A DNA stretch of 38,409 bases from Paracoccaceae bacterium. GTDB taxonomy: Bacteria; Pseudomonadota; Alphaproteobacteria; Rhodobacterales; Rhodobacteraceae. The position numbers and the translations under genes were made by a program. Positions 9,401 through 16,333 of the stretch are shown here, in pieces; within the stretch, counting starts at the first letter, position 1, and each line of letters starts with the position of its first letter. The notes beneath the pieces were generated by a model. It ran no database searches, was not told the DNA's origin, and was given only the letters and a program-made list of their open reading frames with translations. The stretch covers positions 1 to 38,409 of the forward strand of contig WFQE01000034.1 in assembly GCA_015487165.1 (NCBI GenBank). Reading direction: 5' to 3'.

Positions 9401-10142
9401 GTGATCTGATGATTTTCACATCCGACATGGAAATTTCACCCGCGGCGGCCATGCGTTCCAGCACACCCGTGCGCACGGCCCCGACATCGGCCTTGCCGTT
9501 CAGAACCGCCCGCACCACATCCTTTGGGCTGCCGCCGGCAAAGATCAGGCGGGAAAGATCATGTATTGGGTCGAAATCCTGTTCCAGCAACTCTCCCTTG
9601 ATGGTCAGCCAGCCGCCAAAGCTGTTGTTGGAAACCGCCATCAGGGTCTTGCCCGCCATATCGCGGACAACATTGATGTCCTTGCGCGTCGCGCTGGTGA
9701 ACAGCACGCCGCCCATCCGGGTCAGCGGCTTATCCTGCCAGCGGCCCACAAGATCCAGCAGGGCGCGCGCGCCTTGGCGCACCTCGAGCTGAACCAGAGA
9801 GGAAGGGCTTGTGATGGCGAATTCCAGCTGGCCCCTTTGCGCCGCGTCCGAAAGGGCATCAGGACTGGTGAAGGGAACCAAGCGAAAGCTGTACCCATCA
9901 ATCGCGCGGTCTAGATATTCAGTCGTCGCAGCCCATGCCGCGCTTTCTTTGTCTATCCCTTGCTGTGTCAGCAGGCCGATCCTGACCTCTCGGGTCTGTG
10001 CGGCTGCGATCTGTGCGCCCACAAGAGCCAGGCTCAAAAGGGCAATTGCAATCATTCTGTCAGGACTGAAGATGGCTGTCTTGATTGTCCGGATCGAAGT
10101 AACGGCGTAACGTGATAGTGATGATCCTGAAGTCTTGTTCAT
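6465..10142 (-). CDS. Sensor histidine kinase with PhnD-like periplasmic domain and five PAS domains
   Basis: 1225 residues. Order: N-terminal helix (about 29-48) acting as anchor or signal; periplasmic substrate-binding domain resembling PhnD/TtrS (about 50-325, with VRIGLLTQQG at its start and a repeated SPSSLVQL...GGSPKDVV core); membrane helix at about 338-361; PAS1 (about 385-495, RRKDGSHYWVKATIMPF); four further PAS modules of about 115-120 residues to residue 977; HisKA with SHELRTPL (His near 995); HATPase_c with N-box DNLMSNAAKFS, DYGSGIP and GGTGLGLNIAKSI. There is no receiver domain and no response regulator gene nearby, so it is an orphan. The ATG at 10142 is preferred to a TTG at 10163 because AAGG lies 7 bases before it. 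Ligand unknown; TtrS-type relatives bind small oxyanions. Confidence 0.9.
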   Translation of the reverse strand: MNKTSGSSLSRYAVTSIRTIKTAIFSPDRMIAIALLSLALVGAQIAAAQTREVRIGLLTQQGIDKESAAWAATTEYLDRAIDGYSFRLVPFTSPDALSDAAQRGQLEFAITSPSSLVQLEVRQGARALLDLVGRWQDKPLTRMGGVLFTSATRKDINVVRDMAGKTLMAVSNNSFGGWLTIKGELLEQDFDPIHDLSRLIFAGGSPKDVVRAVLNGKADVGAVRTGVLERMAAAGEISMSDVKIIRSHPKEGFPLAHSTDLYPEWKLAVMAGTDPALARDVAGALLQIAPESPMAKRGGYFHWTLPTGEQSVHLLMQHLRVPPYEDFGKITLAGLIQAYWGWLFALAGTIAGLLVLAIYALRKNALLRQRTNELCTIHETELGFQRRALDEHLIVSVADAEGRIIYVNDKFIEISGYERDELIGQTHALLKSGHHSPEFYRDMWDTLKQGKAWTGEIRNRRKDGSHYWVKATIMPFLGRDGKIEKYVSLRTDITDVKEAEIQRQLAASFDFIEDEVYMFDPDTLQFFYVNRAAQRQMGLSEEEICKLTPVDTTVEMTEERFREIIRPITSGETDSISYVTEHHRPNGQVGTASIVIQLVRPENEKPRFVAVIRNISDQVEAERQMTEIYNTLDLLPVSVTMIDPVSLRFVYQNQAAKKRFGWSDATYRTKTPLEALSGFDEDNYRAMIAPLLTGKTSHVQYELVDANGHPVEVTLHIVKPGTDEARIITIAQDISEQRRSEERIHELEFTLDYLEHEVYMFWPDSKRFFYANKAALRRNGLTEDEILYLTPTDLKDGLTNEECRSILAPMMRGEMTTATFERDFQKEDGSWTAAEITLQYIQPEGHPPRFVATIKDISDKRAAQDEAKLLSQSLDLIQDEIYLFWPDSYDFVYLNESAAARAESMGANWRGHSVDQLISETQFAALKKRCEALLRGPERSFSYELVDRNKRTIEVYLHLVRPKGAKPRFLAIYRDITERKIAEKAKSEFISTVSHELRTPLTSIKGALGLMEAGAGGELPAKATKLVSLANTNCDRLVLLVNDLLDLDKLSSGKIELKMEPLHLADLVKEAIEANHGYGEQFGVRFVAKHLAEDVMIRGDRSRLRQVLDNLMSNAAKFSKQGDRVELSVIGKDDAAVISVKDYGSGIPEEARERIFERFTQADSSDQRQKGGTGLGLNIAKSIVELHHGKISFISQEGEGTEFFVELPIMVAKEMEEQDDERRTG

Positions 10143-10316
10143 TTCCTTGCCTTTGCTGCCCAACGCGTGACACGCTGAAGCCTCTGATGATGCTGGATGC
10201 GTTCCTCCTGATTTTCTAGCTGCTTACGTGTGGACGGCCTGCAGGCAAAATATTCGGGGGGCCTTGGGATAGGCACCAAGGGGTCGTGCTTGTCCATTTT
10301 CTTGGGGGTAGTCTTC

Positions 10317-10343
10317 GTCGTGGTAGTCGTGGGTCGTGGTAGT
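10317..10343. repeat. Tandem 11-bp direct repeat upstream of the sensor kinase
   Basis: GTCGTGGTAGT occurs at 10317-10327 and again at 10333-10343, 16 bases apart start to start, with a related GTCGTGG between them. On the minus strand this reads as repeated CCACGAC. Closely spaced direct repeats are typical of response-regulator sites; there is no direct evidence of binding. Confidence 0.6.
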
Positions 10344-10359
10344 GCTCAGTTTTCCAGGT

Positions 10360-10378
10360 TGTGATGAAAATCATTATC
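10360..10378. promoter_or_regulatory. Fur-box-like sequence
   Basis: TGTGATGAAAATCATTATC matches 15 of 19 positions of the E. coli Fur consensus (repeated NATWAT units in inverted array). It lies about 220 bp before the kinase start. Many alphaproteobacteria use Fur as a manganese regulator (Mur) or rely on RirA/Irr, so function is uncertain. Confidence 0.3.
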
Positions 10379-10619
10379 AGAACGATCTGGGCTGAATTGT
10401 GTTCTCCAACGCCGTTGATGGTGCTTCTGGTGGCGGAAATGGTCCTCACATGGGTTCTTGGCGATGAATATGACCGCCGGCTGAAATTATACTTCATTGA
10501 AACAAAATCACTATTTTTTCTGGTGTGAGGTAATGTTGCAAAATTACAATAATCCATGAAAAATCTACGGATTGTTTCGAATATATAGATAAATCGCTGG
10601 GAACCCACCGTCGCATACG

Positions 10620-10654
10620 CCCCACTTAGTGGGGGAAACGCATATTTTCCCACT
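10620..10654. repeat. Three alternating copies of CCCACT/AGTGGG
   Basis: CCCCACT (10620-10626) and AGTGGGG (10628-10634) form a near-perfect palindrome around one base. The AGTGGG copy can also pair with CCCACT at 10649-10654, extended by AAA/TTT, around a loop of about 7 bases. The middle copy can thus pair with only one partner at a time. It lies 93 bases past the CoA-transferase stop and 480 bases before the kinase start. Confidence 0.6.
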
Positions 10655-10746
10655 CACACCTTGTCCGTTGCACCGCCTAAAATTGAAAGCAGATCATCCC
10701 CTTGTCTCGACTGTTCAGAGTCATCGGGGGCCGCCCCTCAGGGCAA

Positions 10747-11883
10747 TCAATCTCGGCCCAGAACCTCGTCATTATGTTCACCCAGCCGGGGCGATGGCCG
10801 GTCAAGGTTCAGCTCGGCATCGGAAAACAGCATCGGTGAACGCACCGACGGGATCCCGTCCAGATCGATTTGCAGCTTGCGGGCAATCACCTGCGGATCT
10901 GCAAAGACCTCGGCCATGTTGTTGATGGGGCCGGCGGGCACGCCCTGATCCTCGCAGGCGGCCAGAAGGTCGGCTTTGCTTCGCTGGCGTGTTGCCTGTG
11001 TCAGCAGTTCGGCCAGCACGCGCCGGTTTTTCACCCGGTCGGCATTGCTGCGATAGTCGGGGTGACGGGCCAGCTCGTCAAGGCCGAGGATGGCGCAAAG
11101 GCGCTGATACTGGGCGTCATTGCCGGTGGCGATGATGATCCAGCCATCGGCGCAGTCAAACACCTGATAGGGCATCAGGTTGGGATGTTCATTGCCCATG
11201 GCCACCGGGGGCGTGCCGCTGACCAGATAGTTCAGCGCCTGGTTGGCCATTGTCGCGGCCGCAACATCCAGCAGCGCCATGTCGATATGCTGGCCCTTGC
11301 CGGTGCGGTTGCGTTGCAGCAGCGCGGCCTGAATGGCGATGACCGCATATAGCCCGGTCAGGATGTCGGTGACGGCGACGCCCACCTTTTGTGGCTGGCG
11401 GCCCGGCTCGCCCGTGACCGACATGATCCCGCCCATGCCCTGCATCAGGAAATCATACCCGGCGCGCGTCTTGTAGGGGCCGGTCTGGCCGAACCCGGTG
11501 ATCGAGCAATAGATCAGCCGCGGATTCACCTTTTTCAGGCTATCGTAATCGAGTCCGTATTTCGCCAGCCCGCCAACCTTGAAGTTCTCGATCAACACGT
11601 CGCTTTCGGCGGCAAGGCGGCGCACCTGATCCTGGCCTTCAGGCGTGCGGAAATCGATCGTGACCGATTTCTTGCCGCGGTTGCAGGAATGGTAATAGGC
11701 GGCCGAATTGTCGCCATCGCGTTCGACAAAAGGCGGCCCCCAGCGGCGGGTGTCGTCGCCGTCAGGGCTTTCGACCTTGATGACCTCGGCCCCGAGATCG
11801 GCCAGTGTCTGGCCAGCCCAGGGGCCGGCCAGAATGCGGGCCAGCTCAAGAACCTTCAGCCCTTGCAGAGGCGCCTCGGCCAT
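10747..11883 (-). CDS. CoA-transferase family III (CaiB/BaiF) protein
   Basis: 378 residues, normal for the family. These enzymes move CoA between carboxylic acids through an acyl-aspartyl intermediate. Visible hallmarks: LKVLELARILAGPWAGQTLADLGAEVIKVE at the N-terminal Rossmann part (shown in function by the LADLGAEVIKVE stretch), NRGKKSVTIDF near residue 68, YCSITGFGQTGPY near 125, and VAVTDILTGLYA with the likely catalytic Asp173. The substrate cannot be read from sequence; family members act on formyl-, succinyl-, carnitine- and bile-acid CoA esters. It starts only 9 bases after the DsbA-like gene, so the two are probably cotranscribed although functionally unrelated; the ribosome site is weak (TAGGG), which fits translation after the upstream gene. 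Confidence 0.92.
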   Translation of the reverse strand: MAEAPLQGLKVLELARILAGPWAGQTLADLGAEVIKVESPDGDDTRRWGPPFVERDGDNSAAYYHSCNRGKKSVTIDFRTPEGQDQVRRLAAESDVLIENFKVGGLAKYGLDYDSLKKVNPRLIYCSITGFGQTGPYKTRAGYDFLMQGMGGIMSVTGEPGRQPQKVGVAVTDILTGLYAVIAIQAALLQRNRTGKGQHIDMALLDVAAATMANQALNYLVSGTPPVAMGNEHPNLMPYQVFDCADGWIIIATGNDAQYQRLCAILGLDELARHPDYRSNADRVKNRRVLAELLTQATRQRSKADLLAACEDQGVPAGPINNMAEVFADPQVIARKLQIDLDGIPSVRSPMLFSDAELNLDRPSPRLGEHNDEVLGRD

Positions 11884-11892
11884 TGGCGTGCC

Positions 11893-12591
11893 CTACTGTT
11901 TGGCCAGCAGTTCGTCGATTGTGGTCTTGAAGTCCGCAAAGGACATGTTGGGATATTTCTTGCCATTGATGATGAATGAAGGGGTCGAGTTTATCCCGTC
12001 CTTTTCGGCATTCTTCTGATAGACGGCGACAAGGGCGCGTGCCTTGTCGGCATCCTGCAGGCAGGCATCCATCTGCTTGTCTTCCATGCCGGCCAGACGA
12101 CCCAGCTTGCGCAGGTTCTCGACAATGCCTGCCTCGCTGTCGGATTTTGTCCACTCGCGCTGCTTGGAGTAGATCAGGTGGGAAAGGCCAAAGAACTTGG
12201 ACCCGTCACCGCAGCGTGCCAGCATGGCCGCCCACAGGCCAAAACGGTCGAAATACACGTCGCGCACGATGAACCGCACCTTGCCGGTGTCGATATATTC
12301 GGCCTTGATCTTGGGATAGACCTCGTTGTGGAAGCGGGCACAATGGGGGCAGGTAAAGGATGCGTATTCGATGATCGTCACCGGCGCGTTTTCGTCACCG
12401 ACGGCCATGTCCTTGATCTGGATTGTCTTGCCGGCGTCCTTGTTTTTGTCCGCCGACTGCACATCCTGGATATTGGTAAGCTCGGGCAGCTGAGCGATCT
12501 GGCTGGTGGTCTGGTTCTGAGCGGTCCACAGATAGGCGCCACCGGCAATGATGGCGATGAAGAAAAGAAACGAGATAAACTTGCGAAGCAT
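11893..12591 (-). CDS. DsbA-family thiol:disulfide oxidoreductase
   Basis: 232 residues. An uncleaved-looking hydrophobic helix (residues 4-22) anchors or exports the protein; a linker of about 40 residues follows. The thioredoxin-fold domain starts near residue 65 with the active site CPHC at 81-84 and the cis-proline loop in STPSF near residue 204. This places it with DsbA/DsbG-like periplasmic oxidoreductases that form or rearrange disulfides in secreted proteins. The ATG is preceded by AAGGG at good spacing. It follows the DUF721 gene by 20 bases on the same strand; this pairing, with mutY divergent, is a familiar Rhodobacteraceae arrangement. Whether it acts as oxidase or isomerase is not decided by the sequence. 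Confidence 0.92.
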   Translation of the reverse strand: MLRKFISFLFFIAIIAGGAYLWTAQNQTTSQIAQLPELTNIQDVQSADKNKDAGKTIQIKDMAVGDENAPVTIIEYASFTCPHCARFHNEVYPKIKAEYIDTGKVRFIVRDVYFDRFGLWAAMLARCGDGSKFFGLSHLIYSKQREWTKSDSEAGIVENLRKLGRLAGMEDKQMDACLQDADKARALVAVYQKNAEKDGINSTPSFIINGKKYPNMSFADFKTTIDELLAKQ

Positions 12592-12611
12592 GGATCTGCC
12601 CTTTGCGAATG

Positions 12612-13142
12612 TCAGTTTTGCTTGTGTGTTAGGATATTCCGCCCAAGCGCGGCAAGGGCGGATCTGAGATTGTCATCGCCGACATCGCCCACGACCTTTT
12701 CCACCTCGGCCACCTTTTGGGGGTCTGGCGCTGGTCGGGGCTTGTGGTCGAAAGATGCCGGAGCTTCGGAAAAGCCGGTTTCGGCGGTCTGCGTGATTCT
12801 GATTCTGGATATGGCCGCATAGCCATAACAGGCGTTTACCTTGTCCTTTATGCGCGGCAGATCGGCCTGCAACAGGGGGGCGTTGGCGCCGTTTGTCAGA
12901 ATGGTCAGCGTGGCGCCGATGCCCTGTTGGCCATAGCTGACCTTTACCGGACGCGAGACATCGGCCAACGCATCGCCAACGATTTCGCGCCAATGTGTCA
13001 ACAGGCGGGTTTCAACAAAGCCCCGTTTTTCGCTGGCCGTTCGGATATGTTGTTGAAGAATCCCGCCGGTCTGCATAAAGCCACGCGCCGCACGGCCACC
13101 CTTTCCCGCTTTCGAATGTATCTTTTGCGCGGTCATTTGCAC
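12612..13142 (-). CDS. DUF721 (DciA-like) protein
   Basis: 176 residues. The N-terminal part matches DUF721: GGILQQHIRTASEKRGFVETRLLTHWREIVGDALADVSRPV, of which the core WREIVGDALADVSRPV is the family's most recognisable stretch, followed by a KH-like beta segment (GATLTILTNGANAPLLQ). The C-terminal 60 residues are proline/acidic and variable. DUF721 includes DciA, the helicase loader that replaces DnaC in many bacteria, so a role in bringing DnaB to DNA is possible; alphaproteobacterial members vary in length and this has not been shown here. Divergent from mutY across 77 bp and followed on the same strand by dsbA. Confidence 0.85.
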   Translation of the reverse strand: MQMTAQKIHSKAGKGGRAARGFMQTGGILQQHIRTASEKRGFVETRLLTHWREIVGDALADVSRPVKVSYGQQGIGATLTILTNGANAPLLQADLPRIKDKVNACYGYAAISRIRITQTAETGFSEAPASFDHKPRPAPDPQKVAEVEKVVGDVGDDNLRSALAALGRNILTHKQN

Positions 13143-13219
13143 CCAATTCCGTTTGCGTCGCTATTCTAACGACGTGGGAACATGTTACCAGAACATTGAA
13201 CGTTGCGGAGGCATAAAGA

Positions 13220-14317
13220 TTGCGTGACATCTTGTCAGGGGGCCGGGTGGCCGAAATCGCGCCCGAAATCGGGCAATGCCTGCTTGCGTGGTATGACACA
13301 CATGCGCGCGAGCTGCCCTGGCGCGTGCCGCCGCAACTGTCAAAGGCGGGTGTCTTGCCCGACGCCTATCACATCTGGCTGTCAGAGGTGATGTTGCAGC
13401 AGACCACCGTTGCTGTTGTGGGGCGCTATTTCCTGGAATTCCTTCACCGCTGGCCAAAGGTGGAAGATCTGGCCGCGGCATCGGATGATGACGTCATGGC
13501 GGCCTGGGCGGGGCTTGGTTACTATGCGCGGGCCCGTAACCTGTTGAAATGCGCGCGTGTCGTGGCGTTCGAGCTGGGTGGACACTTTCCACAAACACGC
13601 AAGGGGCTGATGGCTCTGCCGGGGATCGGGCCCTACACATCGGCCGCGATTTCGGCAATTGCTTTTGGGCAGCCCGAAACGGTGGTTGATGGAAATGTCG
13701 AACGGGTCATGGCGCGCCTGTTTGCGGTGGAACAGGAACTTCCCGCAAGCAAGGCGCATCTTCACAAACTTGCTGATGGCCTTACGCCGGATCGGCGGGC
13801 GGGCGACCACGCGCAGGCGATGATGGATCTTGGCGCAACCGTCTGCACCCCGCGCAAGCCCGCCTGTGGTGGCTGCCCGCTGAGGGGGTTCTGCCTTGCA
13901 GCCGACAAGGGAATCGCCGCCGAATTGCCCAGGCGGGGCGCTCGGCTGCACAAACCGACCCGTCAGGGCATTGCCTATGTTGCCCGGCGTGTGGATGGCG
14001 CGGTGCTGATGGTGCGGCGGCCGGGCAGGGGGCTGCTTGGGGGCATGTTGGGCTGGCCCGGTGATCCGTTGGGCGAAAACGGTTTGGCCAGCCCCCCGCT
14101 GGAGGCCGATTGGCAGCCGGTTCCAGGCGAGGTGCGCCATACATTCACCCATTTTCACCTGCGCATGAATCTGTGGGTCGCCGAGATCGGTGCGGATATT
14201 ACCCCCACACAAGGCGAATTTTTGCCACCCGACACTTTTGACCCGAACCATCTGCCAAGCGTAATGCGCAAGGCATGGCAGATGGCCCGACCGGCATTGC
14301 AAGGCGTGGAATCCTGA
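13220..14317 (+). CDS. mutY: A/G-specific adenine glycosylase MutY
   Basis: 365 residues. Removes adenine mispaired with 8-oxoguanine, preventing G:C to T:A changes. The helix-hairpin-helix glycosylase domain shows SEVMLQQTTV with the catalytic Glu56, LPGIGPYTSAAI (hairpin, about 133-144) and VVDGNVERVMAR with Asp157. The 4Fe-4S ligands are Cys209, 216, 219 and 225 (C-x6-C-x2-C-x5-C). The C-terminal NUDIX-like domain (about 240-360) recognises 8-oxoG and includes GLLGGMLGWPG and HTFTHFHL. The start is TTG at 13220, supported by GGAGG at 13207-13211, 8 bases upstream; no ATG is available before the conserved domain. The stop is one base before the arfB ATG, so the two are cotranscribed. Confidence 0.97.
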   Translation: MRDILSGGRVAEIAPEIGQCLLAWYDTHARELPWRVPPQLSKAGVLPDAYHIWLSEVMLQQTTVAVVGRYFLEFLHRWPKVEDLAAASDDDVMAAWAGLGYYARARNLLKCARVVAFELGGHFPQTRKGLMALPGIGPYTSAAISAIAFGQPETVVDGNVERVMARLFAVEQELPASKAHLHKLADGLTPDRRAGDHAQAMMDLGATVCTPRKPACGGCPLRGFCLAADKGIAAELPRRGARLHKPTRQGIAYVARRVDGAVLMVRRPGRGLLGGMLGWPGDPLGENGLASPPLEADWQPVPGEVRHTFTHFHLRMNLWVAEIGADITPTQGEFLPPDTFDPNHLPSVMRKAWQMARPALQGVES

Positions 14318-14318
14318 C

Positions 14319-14741
14319 ATGATCCGCATTAACGACGACATCGCCATTCAGGACTGGGAACTTTCCGAAAGCTTTACCCGCGCCTCTGGCCCCGGCGGCC
14401 AGAACGTCAACAAGGTTGCAACCGCCGTCGAGTTGCGGTTCGAGGCCGCGCGCTCGCCCGCGCTTGCACCGGATGTGAAAGCGCGGCTCAAGCGTATTGC
14501 CGGCCGCAAATGGACAAAAGACGGCGCCATCGTGCTGCGGGTGGACAAGCATCGCAGCCAGGCCATGAACCGGGCGCTGGCCGAGGAAAGGCTTGCCGAA
14601 ATGATCAGGCAGGCGCTGGTGCGGCCCAAGCGGCGCATCAGGACACGCCCGACCCTTGCATCAAAACGCCGCCGGCTGGAAGGGAAGGCACGGCGCGGCA
14701 CCATCAAGAACCTGCGCCGCCCGCCGCCCGCGGATGATTGA
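14319..14741 (+). CDS. arfB: Alternative ribosome-rescue factor ArfB (peptidyl-tRNA hydrolase, YaeJ type)
   Basis: 140 residues. The catalytic motif SGPGGQNVNKV has GGQ at residues 26-28, as in release factors, and the protein lacks the codon-recognition domains of RF1/RF2. The C-terminal tail from about residue 105 is rich in Arg and Lys (RPKRRIRTRP...KRRRLEGKARRG), which in ArfB inserts into the empty mRNA channel of stalled ribosomes. It therefore frees ribosomes on truncated mRNA, backing up trans-translation; smpB lies 4 kb downstream. Starts one base after mutY. No frameshift or loss of key residues. Confidence 0.95.
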   Translation: MIRINDDIAIQDWELSESFTRASGPGGQNVNKVATAVELRFEAARSPALAPDVKARLKRIAGRKWTKDGAIVLRVDKHRSQAMNRALAEERLAEMIRQALVRPKRRIRTRPTLASKRRRLEGKARRGTIKNLRRPPPADD

Positions 14742-14757
14742 GGGGCCCGCCGGTTGC

Positions 14758-16047
14758 TCAGCTTTTCTGCACGATGAACTGTGCCACCCCGTCATCACCA
14801 TATTCGGGGTGGAACATCAGCTGGACGGCGGACAGATAGAAGATGAACATCCGATAGGTGGTGCGCGCAACCTTTTCGCGGTGTCGCTGGTCGCCGTCCA
14901 GTTCGTTTTGCAGAACTTTCAGAATGGCATCTTCGTTTTCCAGCAGGTTGGCCAGCCAGACCCGCAGCGTCTTGATGTAGTTCCATCCGTCATGGTAGTG
15001 GACCGCGCTTATCTTGAGCCCGGAACGCTCAATGCCCTGCACAACCTCGGAAATCATCGGCGCATAGCCGCCGGGGAAGATATACCGATCCACCCATAGA
15101 TTTGTTGACCCCGGCTGGTGCTTGACGATCGAATGAACCAGCGCCAGCCCCCCTGGGGCAAGCACCTTGTGAATGGCGCGGAAGTAATGCGCGTATTTCG
15201 ACCGCCCCACATGTTCAAGCATGCCGATCGAAACCACGCGATCATAGCGCCCGGCATTGTGTTCGCAGAAATGCCGATAGTCCTGCTTGTGGAAATTCAC
15301 CTTGACCCGCCCCTTGTCGGACAGGTTTTCGATCTGTGTGCGGGCATAGGCGATCTGGCCTTCGGAAATCGAAATGCCGTCAAGCTCGGCCTCGATATTG
15401 CGCGGGAAATAGCGCTCGAACGACCCCCAGCCGCAGCCGATGTCCAGAATGCGCGGGCGCTTGACCTCGTTCAGGCGCATGCGTTCGAAAATGGTGTCGA
15501 ACTTCCGGCGCTGTGCAGTTTCAAGATCGTCGCTGTCGCGTTCGAAGAATGCGCAGGAATAGGCCAGGTTTTCGCCGATCATCAGCTTGAACAGATCGGT
15601 GTTCACGTCATAGTGGCGCGCAACCTCGCGCGTGGCGCTGAAGGTGGCGATGAATTGCTTGTAATAATGGACCAGGCTTTCGGTCAGGCCCAGATTGATG
15701 CCGTGGTTCTTGAGCGCGCCACCCTTGGCCGTTGCCACCAGCAGCAGAAAGTCGAACAGCCGCCCGCGGCTGAGATACCATTTGCCATCCATGAAGGTTT
15801 CACCCAGCCGAAGGCCGGGATTTACCAGGATCGAGATCAGCGTCCCAAAACGCGGAGGGCAGAAATGCACGCGCGCCGGCGCACGCCCCAATGGCCGGAT
15901 ATCGCCGTTGCCAAAATCCAGCGCGACAGGAATTCCACCGAACAGGCGGCGCATCAATGCAGTTGTCAGATTACGTTCGAAACCCGGCGGCGTCGGATCA
16001 TAATCCGCTTTCAGGATTCCATATGTTTCACAAGGCGAAGTTTCCAT
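14758..16047 (-). CDS. cfa: Cyclopropane-fatty-acyl-phospholipid synthase-type SAM methyltransferase
   Basis: 429 residues. Adds a methylene group from S-adenosylmethionine across double bonds of membrane phospholipid acyl chains, changing membrane properties under stress. The SAM-binding motif is RILDIGCGWGSF (about 199-210), followed by GISISEGQIAYA and the late motif SIGMLEHVG; the N-terminal 150 residues form the lipid-facing domain with PGLRLGETFMDGKW. A C-terminal motif typical of the family, YIFPGGYAP, is visible. The ATG at 16047 gives METSPCETYG. Upstream lies a 360-bp intergenic region with an inverted repeat, an intrinsic terminator and a structured RNA element, so transcription may be regulated there. 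Closely related enzymes make other methylated fatty acids (e.g. UfaA), so the exact product is not certain. Confidence 0.9.
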   Translation of the reverse strand: METSPCETYGILKADYDPTPPGFERNLTTALMRRLFGGIPVALDFGNGDIRPLGRAPARVHFCPPRFGTLISILVNPGLRLGETFMDGKWYLSRGRLFDFLLLVATAKGGALKNHGINLGLTESLVHYYKQFIATFSATREVARHYDVNTDLFKLMIGENLAYSCAFFERDSDDLETAQRRKFDTIFERMRLNEVKRPRILDIGCGWGSFERYFPRNIEAELDGISISEGQIAYARTQIENLSDKGRVKVNFHKQDYRHFCEHNAGRYDRVVSIGMLEHVGRSKYAHYFRAIHKVLAPGGLALVHSIVKHQPGSTNLWVDRYIFPGGYAPMISEVVQGIERSGLKISAVHYHDGWNYIKTLRVWLANLLENEDAILKVLQNELDGDQRHREKVARTTYRMFIFYLSAVQLMFHPEYGDDGVAQFIVQKS

Positions 16048-16118
16048 GGCAGGCCCCCCACAAGCTCGCGATCACCACATGAAACCACAAAATGAGGCAT
16101 TTTTGCAAGTTTTTGCAC

Positions 16119-16137
16119 GTAAACGTGACCCGTTTAC
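16119..16137. promoter_or_regulatory. 7-bp inverted repeat upstream of cfa, operator-like
   Basis: GTAAACG (16119-16125) and CGTTTAC (16131-16137) are perfect complements around 5 bases, 72-90 bp before the cfa start and downstream of the terminator at 16151. Nearby, TTTTTGCA occurs twice (16100-16107 and 16110-16117), ten bases apart. Position suits a promoter-proximal regulator site. Confidence 0.45.
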
Positions 16138-16150
16138 CGCAAATGCCCAC

Positions 16151-16179
16151 AAAAAGGGCCGCGCTCGAAAACGCGGCCC
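16151..16179 (-). terminator. Intrinsic terminator between the aminotransferase gene and cfa
   Basis: Read leftward, GGGCCGCG (from 16179) pairs perfectly with CGCGGCCC (to 16156) around an 8-base loop, followed directly by TTTTT (16155-16151). The opposite strand also has a T-run (16185-16190), so some bidirectional action is possible. It closes the RNA element at 16201-16333 or the aminotransferase transcript. Confidence 0.85.
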
Positions 16180-16200
16180 CGGTATTTTTTCAAGAGCCTT

Positions 16201-16333
16201 GGAGGATGATCCACCGATTGTCAGTTCGGTCCGGGATCAGCGCCGTGGCGGGGATTCGATCGCTAGAATGCCCCTCTCTGCATTGATCCGATCACGTTCT
16301 CCAACATCTCTTCAGACACTGGACCACCTCCTT
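16201..16333 (-). promoter_or_regulatory. Candidate RNA switch: Shine-Dalgarno with competing anti-SD segment
   Basis: On the minus strand AAGGAGG at 16333-16327 precedes a GTG mini-ORF. About 110 bases downstream, TGGATCATCCTCC (16213-16201) is complementary to the SD and following bases (GGAGG.GGTCCA, about 11 pairs including one G-U). The same downstream segment can instead enter a local hairpin: TGATCC-CGG-ACCGA (16239-16226) with TCGGT-GGATCA (16217-16207), 11 pairs around an 8-base loop. The two foldings exclude each other. The segment also closely resembles the 3' end of 16S rRNA (TGGATCACCTCC). An intrinsic terminator follows at 16179-16151. Structure is read by eye; no promoter was identified, so it may be the aminotransferase 3'UTR, a leader of cfa or a separate transcript. 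Confidence 0.55.
16263..16319 (-). CDS. Possible 18-residue leader peptide
   Basis: A GTG at 16319 is preceded by the strong ribosome site AAAGGAGG (16334-16327) with a 7-base spacer, and the frame runs 18 codons to TAG at 16263-16265: MSEEMLENVIGSMQRGAF. I do not recognise the peptide. It has no run of a single amino acid that would suggest classical ribosome-stalling attenuation, though the peptide is acidic at the start and basic near the end. The quality of the ribosome site, and the complementary segment downstream that could mask it, argue that it is translated in a controlled way. Confidence 0.5.
   Translation of the reverse strand: MSEEMLENVIGSMQRGAF

Larger units (their letters stand above)
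10143..10746. other. 604-bp gene-poor region upstream of the sensor kinase gene
   Basis: No gene is supported here. An open frame of 145 codons on the minus strand (10216-10653) has poor codon use and no homologue I recognise. The middle part (about 10480-10600) is clearly more AT-rich than the window average and is the best place for the kinase promoter. The region holds a tandem 11-bp repeat, a Fur-like box and a three-half-site repeat, each listed separately. CCTTGG (10263-10268) and CCAAGG (10276-10281) also form a short inverted repeat. Confidence 0.6.

Noticed and set aside
10216-10653. 145-codon open frame on the minus strand
   Set aside because: Covers the repeat-rich intergenic region, poor codon use, no conserved features; treated as non-coding.
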